From NCBI GenBank assembly GCA_965250115.1, contig CBDFNJ010000002.1, positions 1,364,001-1,428,000 on the forward strand: 64,000 bases of DNA, written 5' to 3'. Source of the DNA: CBDFHB01 sp965250115 (lineage in GTDB: Bacteria; Acidobacteriota; Vicinamibacteria; Marinacidobacterales; SMYC01). The notes below the pieces were generated by a model that ran no database searches, was not told the DNA's origin, and was given only the letters and a program-made list of their open reading frames with translations. Each line of letters opens with the position of its first letter. Position 1 is the stretch's first letter. Shown one piece after another: positions 26,912 through 34,838 of this stretch. Both the position numbers and the translations under genes were made by a program.

Positions 26912-27123
26912 ATACGGGGGCGAGCTGTCCTCGGAACCGGACGCTCCGAGTCTCGAAACGGCCCGAATTCAAGGGTTTCGACTGGTATGTCGATTGCAGT
27001 CATTGAGGGGCGTTGAGGTTTTGGTTGCCGCCGTCGCCGATCGTCTGCCCGCGGTGCGAGCGACGGGGCACAAGTGCACCCTTCACCTCGGCGCGCCGTC
27101 GCCGCGGGCAGGCGGCCAGAATC

Positions 27124-27198
27124 GGGGTCAGTCCTTAATAACTTGACTCAGGTGTTACTTTTCTCACCACTTAAGTCACGTTGTTAAGGACTGACCCC
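27124..27198. repeat. REP-like palindrome, imperfect copy
   Basis: Left arm from 27124 (GGGGTCAGTCCTTAATAAC) and right arm ending 27198, inverted with about three mismatches over the first 24 bases. It overlaps the 3' end of the glpF remnant, whose last residues and stop (27176) are encoded inside the palindrome. Confidence 0.8.
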
Positions 27199-27342
27199 AA
27201 TGGACGAGGGCGGCCAGCAGGGCGCCGGTCAAGGGGCCGAGGACCGGGATCCAGGCGTAGCTCCAGTCGCTGTCTCGTTTCGCGGGAATCGGGAGAAGGG
27301 CGTGCATCGCGCGGGGGGCGAGATCGCGGGCGGGATTGATGG
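27176..27342 (-). pseudogene. glpF: glpF 3' fragment (glycerol facilitator C-terminus)
   Basis: The minus strand reads NPARDLAPRAMHALLPIP then SDWSYAWIPVLGPLTGALLAA, the second NPA box and last helix of an aquaglyceroporin. It directly continues the 5' fragment at 28803-29348 once the IS is removed (GYAI-NPARDL). The final residues (WGQSLTT) and stop come from the REP palindrome, so the original C-terminus was already replaced. One copy of the target duplication, ATTGATGG, is at 27335-27342. Confidence 0.9.
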
Positions 27343-28802
27343 GGGGATGTCCCGCCGGATGTTGAATTTGGGGCAGCGGCGGCTCCTTGGCCGGCCTAAG
27401 AATAGGTCTGCCAAACCAACCGTCTCCAGAGGGGGACAAGGAGCCACCATACCAAGGAAATCAAAGAAGCCAGTAAGAAAGCAAACGCACTCGCCTACGG
27501 GCAAGGTAGTTGGCCAAGTCGGTCAGATACTGCTACCGATGATAGCTGGGATCGCGGCCACGAAGGCGGACCTGACGGAATGGGTGCACGAGCAAGGACT
27601 GACCGCATTGCACCTACTCCTGAGAGAGGACGCGGAGAAGATCGCGGGGCCGAAGGGCAAGCACGAGAAGGAGCGAACTCATAACCACTGGGGGAGCACG
27701 GATGGGGAGCTGAGCTTCGGCGGTCGTCGAATCCAAGTGTCGCGACCTCGAGTTCGTTCGAAGTCGGGCGAGGAGGCGTCGCTTCCACACTTCGAAGCCT
27801 TCCGCGAAGAAGACCCGCTTCCGGAGCGAGTGCTGAACCAGATCTTGGTGGGGGTATCGACCCGAAATTACGAATCGAGTCTGGACAAACCCTCGGCGAA
27901 GTTGAAGTCTCGTGGCACGAGCAAGAGTGCCGCCAGCCGTCACCTCGTGAGCCAGACGACTAAGAAGCTCGAGGAATACCTATCTCGGAGGCTAGAGGAG
28001 TTCGAGCTTGCGGCACTAATGATGGATGGCCTTGAGGTGGCCGGACAGACCGTCGTCGTAACTCTCGGTATCACAATAGATGGAACGAAGGTGCCCTTGG
28101 GTATATGGCTGGGCTCGACGGAGAACTCTCGGATGTGCACCGCGATGTTGCAGAACCTTCTCGAGCGGGGATTGCGGATCGACGAATCGATTCTCTGCGT
28201 AGTGGACGGAGGCAAAGGGATCCGCAAAGCACTCGTCGACGTTTTGGGGGATCTCGCGGTTATCCAAAGATGCCAGCTCCACAAACTCCGAAATCTACGC
28301 TCGTACCTTCCCAAGTCCCGTCAAGCCTACGTGCTCCAGACAATGAAGGAAGCGTACAAATGCAAGAGTGCCGACAAGGCGCGCAAGCGACTTCAGGCAT
28401 TGGTGTCGTGGCTCGAGCGAAACGGCTACGACGAAGCTGCCGGAAGCCTTCGAGAAGGGATGGAAGAGACCCTCACGGTTGTGAAGCTCGCTCTACCCGA
28501 GTTACTTCGCAAATCTCTGGCCACGACAAACGCCATCGAGAATCTCAACGGCACCATCCGCAGAGTCTCGAGAAACGTCAAGCGGTGGAAGAGTCCTTCC
28601 ATGATTCGCCGATGGACCGCTCTCGGCGTCGTCACGGCGGAGAAAAAGTTTCACCGTATCAAAGGCTATCGCCATATGGGCGCTCTCGTTCACGCGCTTA
28701 GAAGCAAACAGAAATCTCTTGACAGCGATGAGGTTGCTGCCTAAGAGTATTCACAGGTGCCGCCGCTACCCGACCAAATTCAACAGCGGCCGGGACATCC
28801 CC
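27343..28802 (+). mobile_element. IS256-family (Mutator-type) insertion sequence in glpF (1,460 bp)
   Basis: Imperfect ~29-bp inverted repeats: left 27343 (GGGGATGTCCCGCCGG...), right ending 28802 (...GGCCGGGACATCCCC). A perfect 8-bp target duplication ATTGATGG flanks it (27335-27342 and 28803-28810), the standard IS256 signature. Removal restores the glpF reading frame exactly. It encodes one transposase, oriented opposite to glpF. Confidence 0.95.
27347..28744 (+). CDS. IS256/Mutator-family transposase
   Basis: The first in-IS ATG is 27347 (or 27359), giving ~465 aa, slightly longer than usual. DDE-type catalytic residues: Asp in LAALMMDGLEVAG, Asp in LCVVDGGKGIRKAL and Glu in SLATTNAIENLNGTIRR. 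The conserved QRCQLHKLRNLRSYLPK segment lies between the last two. The frame is intact and the element has a clean target duplication, so it may be active. It resembles, but is distinct from, the second Mutator transposase at 55.2-56.5 kb. Confidence 0.92.
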   Translation: MSRRMLNLGQRRLLGRPKNRSAKPTVSRGGQGATIPRKSKKPVRKQTHSPTGKVVGQVGQILLPMIAGIAATKADLTEWVHEQGLTALHLLLREDAEKIAGPKGKHEKERTHNHWGSTDGELSFGGRRIQVSRPRVRSKSGEEASLPHFEAFREEDPLPERVLNQILVGVSTRNYESSLDKPSAKLKSRGTSKSAASRHLVSQTTKKLEEYLSRRLEEFELAALMMDGLEVAGQTVVVTLGITIDGTKVPLGIWLGSTENSRMCTAMLQNLLERGLRIDESILCVVDGGKGIRKALVDVLGDLAVIQRCQLHKLRNLRSYLPKSRQAYVLQTMKEAYKCKSADKARKRLQALVSWLERNGYDEAAGSLREGMEETLTVVKLALPELLRKSLATTNAIENLNGTIRRVSRNVKRWKSPSMIRRWTALGVVTAEKKFHRIKGYRHMGALVHALRSKQKSLDSDEVAA

Positions 28803-29348
28803 ATTGATGGCGTAGCCGGTGGTACCCCCGAGCGACAGACCGATCACGAGCACCAGCAGTCCGACGGGCAATGCATCGAGAGCACCGAGTCCGATTTCCG
28901 GCGTCGCCATGGCGAGGACGCCGAAAGTGAACACGAAGGTCGCGACCACCTCCGAGACGAAGTTGTGTCGGTAGTCGCGGATGGCGGGGGCCGTACAGAA
29001 GACGGCGAGCTTCTTCTCCGCGTCGTTGGTGATGGCGAAGTGCTGATGATAGACGACGTAGACTAAGGCCGCGCCGATCATCTGGGCGAGCCAGTAGATG
29101 GGCACTTGAGACCAGGGAAAGCTGCCCGCCGCGGCGAGCCCCAGTGTTACGGCGGGATTGATATGCGCCCCGCTCATAGGAGCGACGACAGCGATGGCAA
29201 TGAAGACGGCCAAACCCCACGCCGCGGTGATGACGAACCAACTCGAGGCTTCACCCTTGGTGAGCGTGAGCAGGACGTTCGCGACGACGCCGTTTCCGAG
29301 AAGAATGAGCAGCATTGTTCCAAAGATCTCACCAACAAAGCTCGTCAT
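28803..29348 (-). pseudogene. glpF: glpF 5' fragment (glycerol uptake facilitator, MIP family)
   Basis: Starts ATG 29348. The MIP fold is evident: ILLGNGVVANVLLTLTKG, the first NPA box in MSGAHINPAVTLGLAA, and LVYVVYHQHFAITND. The region around VIGLSLGGTTGYAI leads to the insertion point. After the IS boundary (28802) the frame runs on in IS DNA to 28698 (VNTLRQQPH...). The channel is disrupted before the second NPA box, so it cannot be functional. Immediately upstream on the same strand is glpD, also broken, so this was a glpD-glpF operon. Confidence 0.92.
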
Positions 29349-29369
29349 GTCAGGTTTCCACTCCCAGGT

Positions 29370-29384
29370 GTTACGAAAAGTAAC
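29370..29384. promoter_or_regulatory. Palindrome GTTAC-N5-GTAAC upstream of glpF
   Basis: GTTACGAAAAGTAAC lies 22 bp before the glpF start and next to a REP half-site. An almost identical motif (GTTACCAAAAGTAAC) occurs at 63609-63623. It could be an operator; it could also derive from REP loop sequence. Confidence 0.35.
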
Positions 29385-29390
29385 GGAGAA

Positions 29391-29415
29391 CTCAAGTTGT
29401 TAAGGACTGACCCCA
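29391..29415. repeat. REP half-palindrome at the glpD 3' end
   Basis: Only one arm (CTCAAGTTGTTAAGGACTGA plus CCCCA) of the REP sequence seen at 24.2 and 27.1 kb. It supplies the last residues and stop codon of glpD (ending LGVSP at 29400). Confidence 0.75.
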
Positions 29416-30539
29416 AGGTATTGGCGGGCTAGCGTCGTGAACGAGTCGACTTGAGTTTTTTCCCAGGCTTCCGATCGGGACATGGCTTCGGCCATCAGCG
29501 CGGTGACCTTGGGGGCGGCTTCGACCGCGGCATTCGCGTCTAGCAGTAGGGCACGGCTGCGTCGCGACAGGAAGTCTTCTACGGTACGGGCCATTTCGTG
29601 GCGGACGGCCCAGACGACCTCTCCGGCCCGAATGCCGAGCGCCGGGTGCAGCGGCTCGTCGAAGCGCGGGTCGTCTCGCAGGAGATCTTTCACCGAAGGC
29701 GCGTCGGCCCCGTAGGCAGCAAGCTCGCCGAACCGCTCGGCCTCCTGATGGTAGCCGTGGAGGCGGAGGCTCTTCGTGACGGAGGGCCTTTCGGGCAGCG
29801 CTCCGAGAAGGGCCGCTTGATCGATGGTGTCTTCCGCCATCTTCCGGTAGGTGGTCCACTTGCCACCCGCGATGGTGAGAAGTCCCGAGCGGGAGATCGC
29901 GGCCGTATCGTCCTCGGGGCTAGCACTCACGAGAGGGCGGATGCCCGCGAAGGCGCTCAGGATATCGTCTCGCGAGGGGTTCTTCGTGAGGTAGCGCGCG
30001 GTATGCTCGACGAGAAAATCGATCTCTTCGGGAAGGGGCGCGGGATCGTAGGTGGCTTTCTCGATCGGAGTGTCGGTCGTACCGACGACGACTCGGTCGA
30101 GCCACGGGATGGCGAAGAGCACGCGACCGTCGTCGGTGTGCGGCACCATGATGGCGCTGTCACCGGGAAGAAAGGATCGGTCGAGAACGATGTGAACGCC
30201 CTGACTCGGACGGATCATTGGCCGCGCTTCGGCGTCGTCGATCGCGCGGAGGGCGTCCGAGAAAGGTCCGGTCGCGTTGACGACGACGCGGCCTTCGAGC
30301 GCGATCTCCTTTCCGGTCTCCTCGTCGACCGCGCGCAGGCCGCGCACGAGGTCGTTCGTCTTCGTCAGCTCCGTCACGCGAACGTAATTGAGAACGGTCG
30401 CCGAGAGGGCCGCGGCCGTTTGGGCCATGTCGATCGCGAGCCGTGCGTCGTCGAACTGGCCGTCATAGTAGATGACGCCGCCCCGCAGTCCTTTCGTTTC
30501 GAGGGTAGGGAGGCGCTCGAGGGTCTCGTCTTTCGACAA
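29400..30539 (-). pseudogene. glpD: glpD C-terminal part after in-frame amber codon
   Basis: This is the C-terminal two thirds of a glycerol-3-phosphate dehydrogenase (GlpD/GlpA family, FAD-linked, membrane-associated; G3P to DHAP). It includes GGVIYYDGQFDDARLAI, VVNATGPFSDALRAID, SQGVHIVLDRSFLPGD, TVIDxxx-type TTDTPIEKATYDP and LTIAGGKWTTYRKMAED. It is in the same frame as the 30618-30941 segment; the only break is TAG at 30618-30620. The formal start ATG 30539 (MSKDETLER) has 26 sense codons upstream that still read as GlpD (EAPFYGIGLRLYDALAGK). The C-terminus runs into a REP arm. Confidence 0.9.
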
Positions 30540-30617
30540 ATTGCGCGAAGTGCAGAAACCGAGTTTTCCCGCGAGCGCGTCGTAGAGTCTCAGGCCGATG
30601 CCGTAGAAGGGCGCTTC

Positions 30618-30941
30618 CTACCAGTCGTAGTTGGGCACGACGAAGGGGAGGTCGTGAACCAGATGGGGCGCGTTTTGCCTAAGACGGCCGCGCTCTTTGA
30701 GCGCTTCGAGCACGAGGGAGATATTGCCCTGCTGCAGGTAGCGCACGCCGCCGTGCGCGAGCTTCGTGCTCCGGCTGGAGGTCCCGCGCGCGAAGTCACC
30801 CGCTTCGAGAAGCGCGGTGCGGTACCCACGCGACGCGGCCTCGATGGCGCAACCGAGCCCGGTCGCGCCTCCTCCTACAATAATGATGTCCCAACTCTCG
30901 GCCGTGGCCTCGAGCCGCTTGAGCATATCGTCGCGATCCAC
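30618..30941 (-). pseudogene. glpD: glpD N-terminal part, truncated by amber codon
   Basis: Starts most likely at GTG 30941 (VDRDDMLKRLEATAESWD). The FAD-binding Rossmann motif is IIIVGGGATGLGCAIEAAS, followed by the family signature TSSRSTKLAHGGVRYLQQG. It ends PNYDW-stop where GlpD proteins have a W-W/E-P-F-Y pattern (DWWEAPFYGIG would be expected). A single G to A change (TGG to TAG) at 30618-30620 therefore explains the break. Divergently oriented from lemA. Downstream glpF is also disrupted, which suggests glycerol use has been lost. Confidence 0.9.
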
Positions 30942-31068
30942 GCTGTCCCCGTTCGAGAAAGTCCAGTGTCCCGTCTCGGAAGCGATGTTAGCATCGAGAA
31001 CGACTCTATGCCCGCTCGGGAGTACCGGTTCGGTTTTCGACTCTCTATAATCTTTCCAGGAGCTAGGG

Positions 31069-31695
31069 ATGAGTACAGGTATGAAATTGGGGTGCGGTGT
31101 TCTCGTTGCTTTGTTGTTGGTTGTCGGTGGGATCGTGCTTTGGGGCGTCGGCGTGCACAATGCTCTCGTCGGGCTCGACGAAGGCGTAAAGGCCGGATGG
31201 GCGCAGGTCGAGAACGCCTATCAGAGGCGCTCGGATTTGATCCCGAACCTCGTCAAGACGATTGAAGGAGCCGCCGACTTCGAGCGTGAAACGCTCACCG
31301 CGGTCGTCGAAGCACGATCGCAGGCGACCTCCGTTCAGATAACTGCGGAACAGCTTTCGGATCCGGCGGCGCTCGCCCGCTTCCAGCAGGCGCAGGACGT
31401 TCTGAGCGGAGCTCTCAGCCGGCTCCTCGCCGTGATCGAGCGCTATCCGGACATCAAGGCGAATCAGAACTTCCTCCAGCTCCAAGATGAGCTCGCGGGA
31501 ACGGAGAACCGGATCTCGGTCGAACGTCGTCGTTTCAACCAGGCGGCACAAGCCTACAACACGCGAGCTCGTCGGATCCCGGACAAGTTCGTCGCGAGCT
31601 TCTCAGGTTTCGAGGAAGCGGCCTACTTCGAGGCTGAGGAGGGCGCCGCGCAGGCCCCAGAGGTCGAGTTCGACTTCAAGAACAACGGGCGTTAG
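31069..31695 (+). CDS. LemA family protein
   Basis: A 208-residue protein. Start ATG 31069 after AGGAG. It has one N-terminal TM helix (GVLVALLLVVGGIVLWGVG), then the LemA helical domain: YQRRSDLIPNLVKTIEGAA, ARSQATSVQ, QFLQLQDELAGTENRISVER (the family usually has NFxxLQxELxxTENRIxxxR) and FNQAAQAYNT near the end. LemA proteins are envelope-associated four-helix proteins of unclear mechanism, very often encoded beside TPM-domain proteins, as here (two TPM genes follow at 9 and 2 bp). Complete and conserved. Confidence 0.95.
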   Translation: MSTGMKLGCGVLVALLLVVGGIVLWGVGVHNALVGLDEGVKAGWAQVENAYQRRSDLIPNLVKTIEGAADFERETLTAVVEARSQATSVQITAEQLSDPAALARFQQAQDVLSGALSRLLAVIERYPDIKANQNFLQLQDELAGTENRISVERRRFNQAAQAYNTRARRIPDKFVASFSGFEEAAYFEAEEGAAQAPEVEFDFKNNGR

Positions 31696-31704
31696 GGTTC
31701 GGGC

Positions 31705-32463
31705 GTGCCCTTGAAGCTCGTCGCCTTCGGGCTCGCGCTCCTCTTGCAGGAGCCGGCTCTGCCGGATCTGACGGGGCGCGTCGTCGACACTGCGGGCATT
31801 CTGTCGGCTGGCGAGGAAGCAGGGCTCACCGCCAGGCTCGCGCAGATCGAGCGCGAGACGTCGGTCCAAATCGTCATCGCGACGGTGCCGACACTGGACG
31901 ACGTTCCCATCGAGGACTACTCGATTCGCCTGGCCGAGGCGTGGCAAATAGGACAAGCCGATAGCGATAACGGCGTCGTCGTGCTCGTCGTGCCCAACGA
32001 CCGAAAGATGCGCATCGAAGTCGGCTACGGTCTCGGGGCGGTCATTCCAGATGGTCTCGCCGGCCGCATCATCCGAGAGCGCATGACGCCAGCGTTCCGG
32101 CAGAACGACTACCACGGGGGACTCCTCGCCGCAGTAGAGGGGCTCGAGCTCGCCGCGCGCCGGGAGTATCCCGAGGCGCTCGCCGAAACGACCGGCGCCA
32201 GACGCGGTCTCGACGTCGGAGTCTTGCTCTTCGCGTATTTCGTTCTGGGATTTTTCGGTGACCTCATTGGGGTCTGGCTCGCTGTCCTCGGCGGCGCCAT
32301 TCTGCTTCCGCTTCTCGAAGGAGCCATCGCGGCGTCGCTCGGCTGGTGGGCGGCGCCGGTGGGCGGGCTCCTGGGTCTTCTGGCGGTCGGTCTCCTGCGC
32401 GGCGCGGACAGCGTGGGAGGCTGGACTTACTCGGGCGGCGGCGGCGCGAGCGGGAGCTGGTAA
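31705..32463 (+). CDS. TPM-domain (YgcG-type) secreted/membrane protein
   Basis: A 252-residue protein starting GTG 31705, nine bases after lemA. It has a hydrophobic leader, then the TPM domain near residues 20-150: LTGRVVDTAGILSAGEEAGL, SVQIVIATVPTLDDVPIEDY, VVVLVVPNDRKMRIEVGYGL. Two hydrophobic segments follow and a Gly/Ser-rich C-terminus (YSGGGGASGSW), typical of YgcG-like proteins. TPM domains have been linked to phosphatase activity in plants and to photosystem repair; bacterial roles are unclear. It forms an operon with LemA and a second TPM protein. Confidence 0.93.
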   Translation: MPLKLVAFGLALLLQEPALPDLTGRVVDTAGILSAGEEAGLTARLAQIERETSVQIVIATVPTLDDVPIEDYSIRLAEAWQIGQADSDNGVVVLVVPNDRKMRIEVGYGLGAVIPDGLAGRIIRERMTPAFRQNDYHGGLLAAVEGLELAARREYPEALAETTGARRGLDVGVLLFAYFVLGFFGDLIGVWLAVLGGAILLPLLEGAIAASLGWWAAPVGGLLGLLAVGLLRGADSVGGWTYSGGGGASGSW

Positions 32464-32465
32464 CG

Positions 32466-32930
32466 ATGCGAGTACCCATGAGATTGCGAAAGGACGTTAC
32501 TCGGGAAACCCTGGACAGGATCGCGGCGAGTGTGGATCGCGCAGAGTCTCAGACCTCCGGCGAGATCGTGGTCCACATCGTTCGCTTCCTCCTGCCTCTC
32601 GAGAAACCGCGCGATCGGGCCGTCCGAGCCTTCCGTCGGTTGGGGGTGCACAAGACGAAACAGCGCAACGGCGTCTTGCTCTTCGTCGCCATGAAGAAGC
32701 GGCGGTTCGAGATCGTTGCCGACGAGGGGATCGACCAAACGGTGGACGCCAGGGTGTGGGCAGAGCTCGCGAGGCGGATCGAGGAGCGCATCGAGCGCGA
32801 CGGCTTCGAGAAGGGGATCTGTGAGGGCGTCGAGCTCATCGGCGCGCTCTTGACGCAGCGCTTCCCTCGCGAAACGGACGACGTCAACGAGCTTCCGGAT
32901 CGGCCGACCCTATCCCCGGATCTGGAGTAG
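32466..32930 (+). CDS. Second TPM-domain protein (soluble)
   Basis: A 154-residue protein. Start ATG 32466, two bases after the previous stop. TPM-like core: IAASVDRAESQTSGEIVVHI, KTKQRNGVLLFVAMKKRRFE, IVADEGIDQTVDARVWAEL. There is no clear membrane helix, so it is shorter than many relatives with one or two TM segments. Last gene of the LemA-TPM-TPM operon. It converges on the 87-aa gene on the other strand, with 3 bp between stops. Confidence 0.9.
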   Translation: MRVPMRLRKDVTRETLDRIAASVDRAESQTSGEIVVHIVRFLLPLEKPRDRAVRAFRRLGVHKTKQRNGVLLFVAMKKRRFEIVADEGIDQTVDARVWAELARRIEERIERDGFEKGICEGVELIGALLTQRFPRETDDVNELPDRPTLSPDLE

Positions 32931-32933
32931 GCG

Positions 32934-33197
32934 CTATCGCTCCCGCAGCCGGTGGCTGTGGCTGGCATCCAAGTCGAGCTCGTACACCTTCTTCAAACCC
33001 GCGATCCGCTCCAGATTGTCGGCCGTGAAGGCACACTTACCCTCGAAGGCGTGGAGCACGATGCCCTCGAGCAGGTCGCCCAGGCTCATGTCGTGATATT
33101 CCGCGAGCCCCTTGAGGACCTTGAGGATGCGCTTCTCTGCGCGGACGCCCGTCTGGACACGCTCGACGACGACCTCTTGTGAGGATTCCTTGGTCAA
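32934..33197 (-). CDS. Conserved hypothetical 87-aa protein (possible ribbon-helix-helix-like)
   Basis: Starts TTG 33197 behind AGGAGG. The sequence (VQTGVRAEKRILKVLKGLAE, then YHDMSLGDLLEGIVLHAFEG and LKKVYELDLDASHSHRL) matches a conserved small-protein family I have seen in actinobacteria and acidobacteria, with no assigned function. The central helix-turn-helix-like spacing after a basic strand resembles ribbon-helix-helix regulators, but that is inference. A palindrome (AGTAC-N9-GTACT, 33215-33233) lies just upstream and could be its own operator. Confidence 0.7.
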   Translation of the reverse strand: MTKESSQEVVVERVQTGVRAEKRILKVLKGLAEYHDMSLGDLLEGIVLHAFEGKCAFTADNLERIAGLKKVYELDLDASHSHRLRER

Positions 33198-33214
33198 AGC
33201 TACCTCCTGGACTG

Positions 33215-33233
33215 AGTACAGCTATACAGTACT
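33215..33233. promoter_or_regulatory. Inverted repeat AGTAC-N9-GTACT upstream of the 87-aa gene
   Basis: Located 18 bp before the TTG start and overlapping a possible -10 (TATAGC on the minus strand). A third GTAC follows at 33240. Candidate autoregulatory operator; sequence inference only. Confidence 0.35.
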
Positions 33234-33296
33234 ACAAGTGTACCAAGGGGGGGCGGCAAAGGCGCGCCAGGTGTGGGAGGGCTCTCAAGAACCTGT

Positions 33297-33319
33297 AAGC
33301 TCCTTGGGGGAAGGAGCTT
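33297..33319. terminator. Strong hairpin between convergent/adjacent genes
   Basis: Perfect 9-bp stem AAGCTCCTT / AAGGAGCTT with a GGGGG loop, just after the stop of the possible 46-aa gene (minus strand) and ~100 bp upstream of the 87-aa gene. No long T run, but the stem is solid. Confidence 0.55.
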
Positions 33320-33329
33320 GGGAATCCCG

Positions 33330-33470
33330 TCAGCGGAGCTTCGGAAGCTCGCGTGTGAAGGGCTCGAGACTCTCGTCGTACGGGACGCCGTCGGCCTGGG
33401 CCTCGTGGTACAGGCCTTCGGAGACGTCCAGCGGCTCGGAGTCTAGCTCCCTTCCCTTGTCGTCCGTCAT
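33330..33470 (-). CDS. Possible 46-aa protein
   Basis: ATG 33470 opens a short acidic frame (MTDDKGRELDSEPLDVSEGL ... FTRELPKLR) ending just before a strong hairpin at 33297-33319. A purine-rich GAAGGAAG lies upstream but is farther than usual from the start. A longer in-frame start exists at 33557. No family recognised. The hairpin placement and protein-like composition are the only support. Confidence 0.3.
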   Translation of the reverse strand: MTDDKGRELDSEPLDVSEGLYHEAQADGVPYDESLEPFTRELPKLR

Positions 33471-33956
33471 TGTTGCGTACTTCGCTTCCTTCGGAGCGGA
33501 TTGAGTAAAAGACTCTACTACAAAACGCTCTCTGCTACTAATTGCAATGCAAATCACGTTCCAGGTTTCGAGTTTTCGTATAGCCGCACACAGAGCGGCG
33601 TTTCGAGATCGAGGCAGGGCAACTCCACCTTCTGGAGGGAAAAAACTACACGAATGTGAAACAACTATGCAGTTTTTTTGTACCTACTTCGTTGGCTTCA
33701 ACCACCCGAAGACTCCGAGCGGGAGCCTCCTCGACAATCTGAGGGCATGCCCCACGAAGGGCAGGCCCCACAATTCGACGGAAACTCTCTTCTAAGTCGT
33801 TGCGACGCCGGAGCCTCGGTCGGCGCCCGCTCCTCCATCCCCTACGGGTTTTTCACACGCGTCGAAGATCACGGTTTCTGCGTGGAAAAACTGTTTGAAT
33901 TAGCGTGCTTCGTGATAGCTTCCCCGGCTGGCGCACGGTTTTTTGGGAGGTTAAGG
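33471..33956. other. Intergenic region, no convincing gene
   Basis: About 490 bp before the GH25/M23 gene. Several open frames cross it but none has a ribosome site plus protein-like sequence. No repeat, tRNA or clear promoter was seen; AT content is locally higher than in the flanks. Confidence 0.4.
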
Positions 33957-34805
33957 ATGAAGTCCGGCTTCCGTCCCCTGGTCTCTTTCTGTCTTCTCTC
34001 GCTTCTCGCGGCTACCGCCTCGGCGGAGAGCCACGCGGTGCACGCCGTCGATGTCTCCCACTGGTCGGGCAACATCACGGCGGAGGACGTCGCCTGCTGG
34101 CATCGCGCCGGCATCGAGCACGTCGTACCCGGCACCCAAGTTCACGATATCACCCGGGGCCAGCTCCAGACCGCCGTTGCGGGCGGGCTCACGGTGGATG
34201 CCTACGTCGTACTCTACTGGGATCAGAACATCCGGGCCCAGGTCGAGACGGCACTCGCGACCGTAGCCGGGCTTCCCATCGGCCGCCTGTGGCTCGACAT
34301 CGAAGTCTTCCCGGCGGGACGGAGCGTTGCTCAGCTCAAGGCCTTGATCCAACAGGGTTTCGACGCCTGCGGCAACGTGGAATGCGGCATCTATACCGGC
34401 AAGTGGTGGTGGGACGCTTACATGCGCGGGTCGACGCGCTTTTCGCACGTACCGCTCTGGTACGCCTACTACGACGAGGTCGCGAGTCTCGACACCTGGT
34501 CCTATCAGGCGTTCGGCGGCTGGCCTTTGGCGACCGGCAAGCAATATAGCTACGGCTACTCCTGCGGCGTTAACGTCGACTATAACGTCATGCTCGTCGA
34601 TGAACCCGTGACGGGCGAACCTCCATCGACGCCGACGGGATTGTTGCCGCCCACGGGCTCCGTTATCACGACGGGCTCGGTGACGATGTCGGTCGACCCC
34701 AGCGCTACGGCGACGCGCTACGAGTTCCAGATCGAATATTGGGATGGCGCCAGCTGGCAGAGCTACTACACCTATCAGCCGACCCGGAGCTCTCAGACGT
34801 TCTAG
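33957..34805 (+). pseudogene. GH25-like/Fn3/M23 peptidoglycan hydrolase, N-terminal part ending at amber codon
   Basis: Start ATG 33957 after GGGAGG. It has a signal peptide (FCLLSLLAATASA), then a GH25-lysozyme-like barrel: VHAVDVSHWSGNITAEDV, the DxE catalytic pair in LWLDIEVFPAG, IYTGKWWWDAYM, VPLWYAYYDEV and VNVDYNVMLV. The first Fn3-like repeat begins at ~residue 222 and is cut by TAG (34803-34805) in SQTF-stop-PAF. The three other repeats read QRFWPVF, QTFWPYY and QRFWPVY, so the stop replaces a conserved Trp (TGG to TAG). The same frame continues to 36392. Confidence 0.85.
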
Positions 34806-34838
34806 CCCGCCTTCATCGATACGCGCTATCGCTTCCAG

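Noticed and set aside
27124..29415. The two REP sites flanking the glpF region as ends of a composite transposon
   Set aside because: The IS256 element has its own terminal repeats and target duplication inside glpF; the REP sites are at native gene ends and need no joint mobility.
29598..31265. 555-codon plus-strand frame opposite glpD
   Set aside because: It is antisense to glpD and lacks any recognisable domain; glpD homology on the minus strand is unambiguous.
30618..34805. Possible recoding of TAG as Trp, suggested by two TAG codons at conserved Trp sites
   Set aside because: TAG is the ordinary terminator of several intact genes here (858-860, 2151-2153, 15020-15022), and TAG-to-Trp is not a known code. 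Single G to A changes are simpler.
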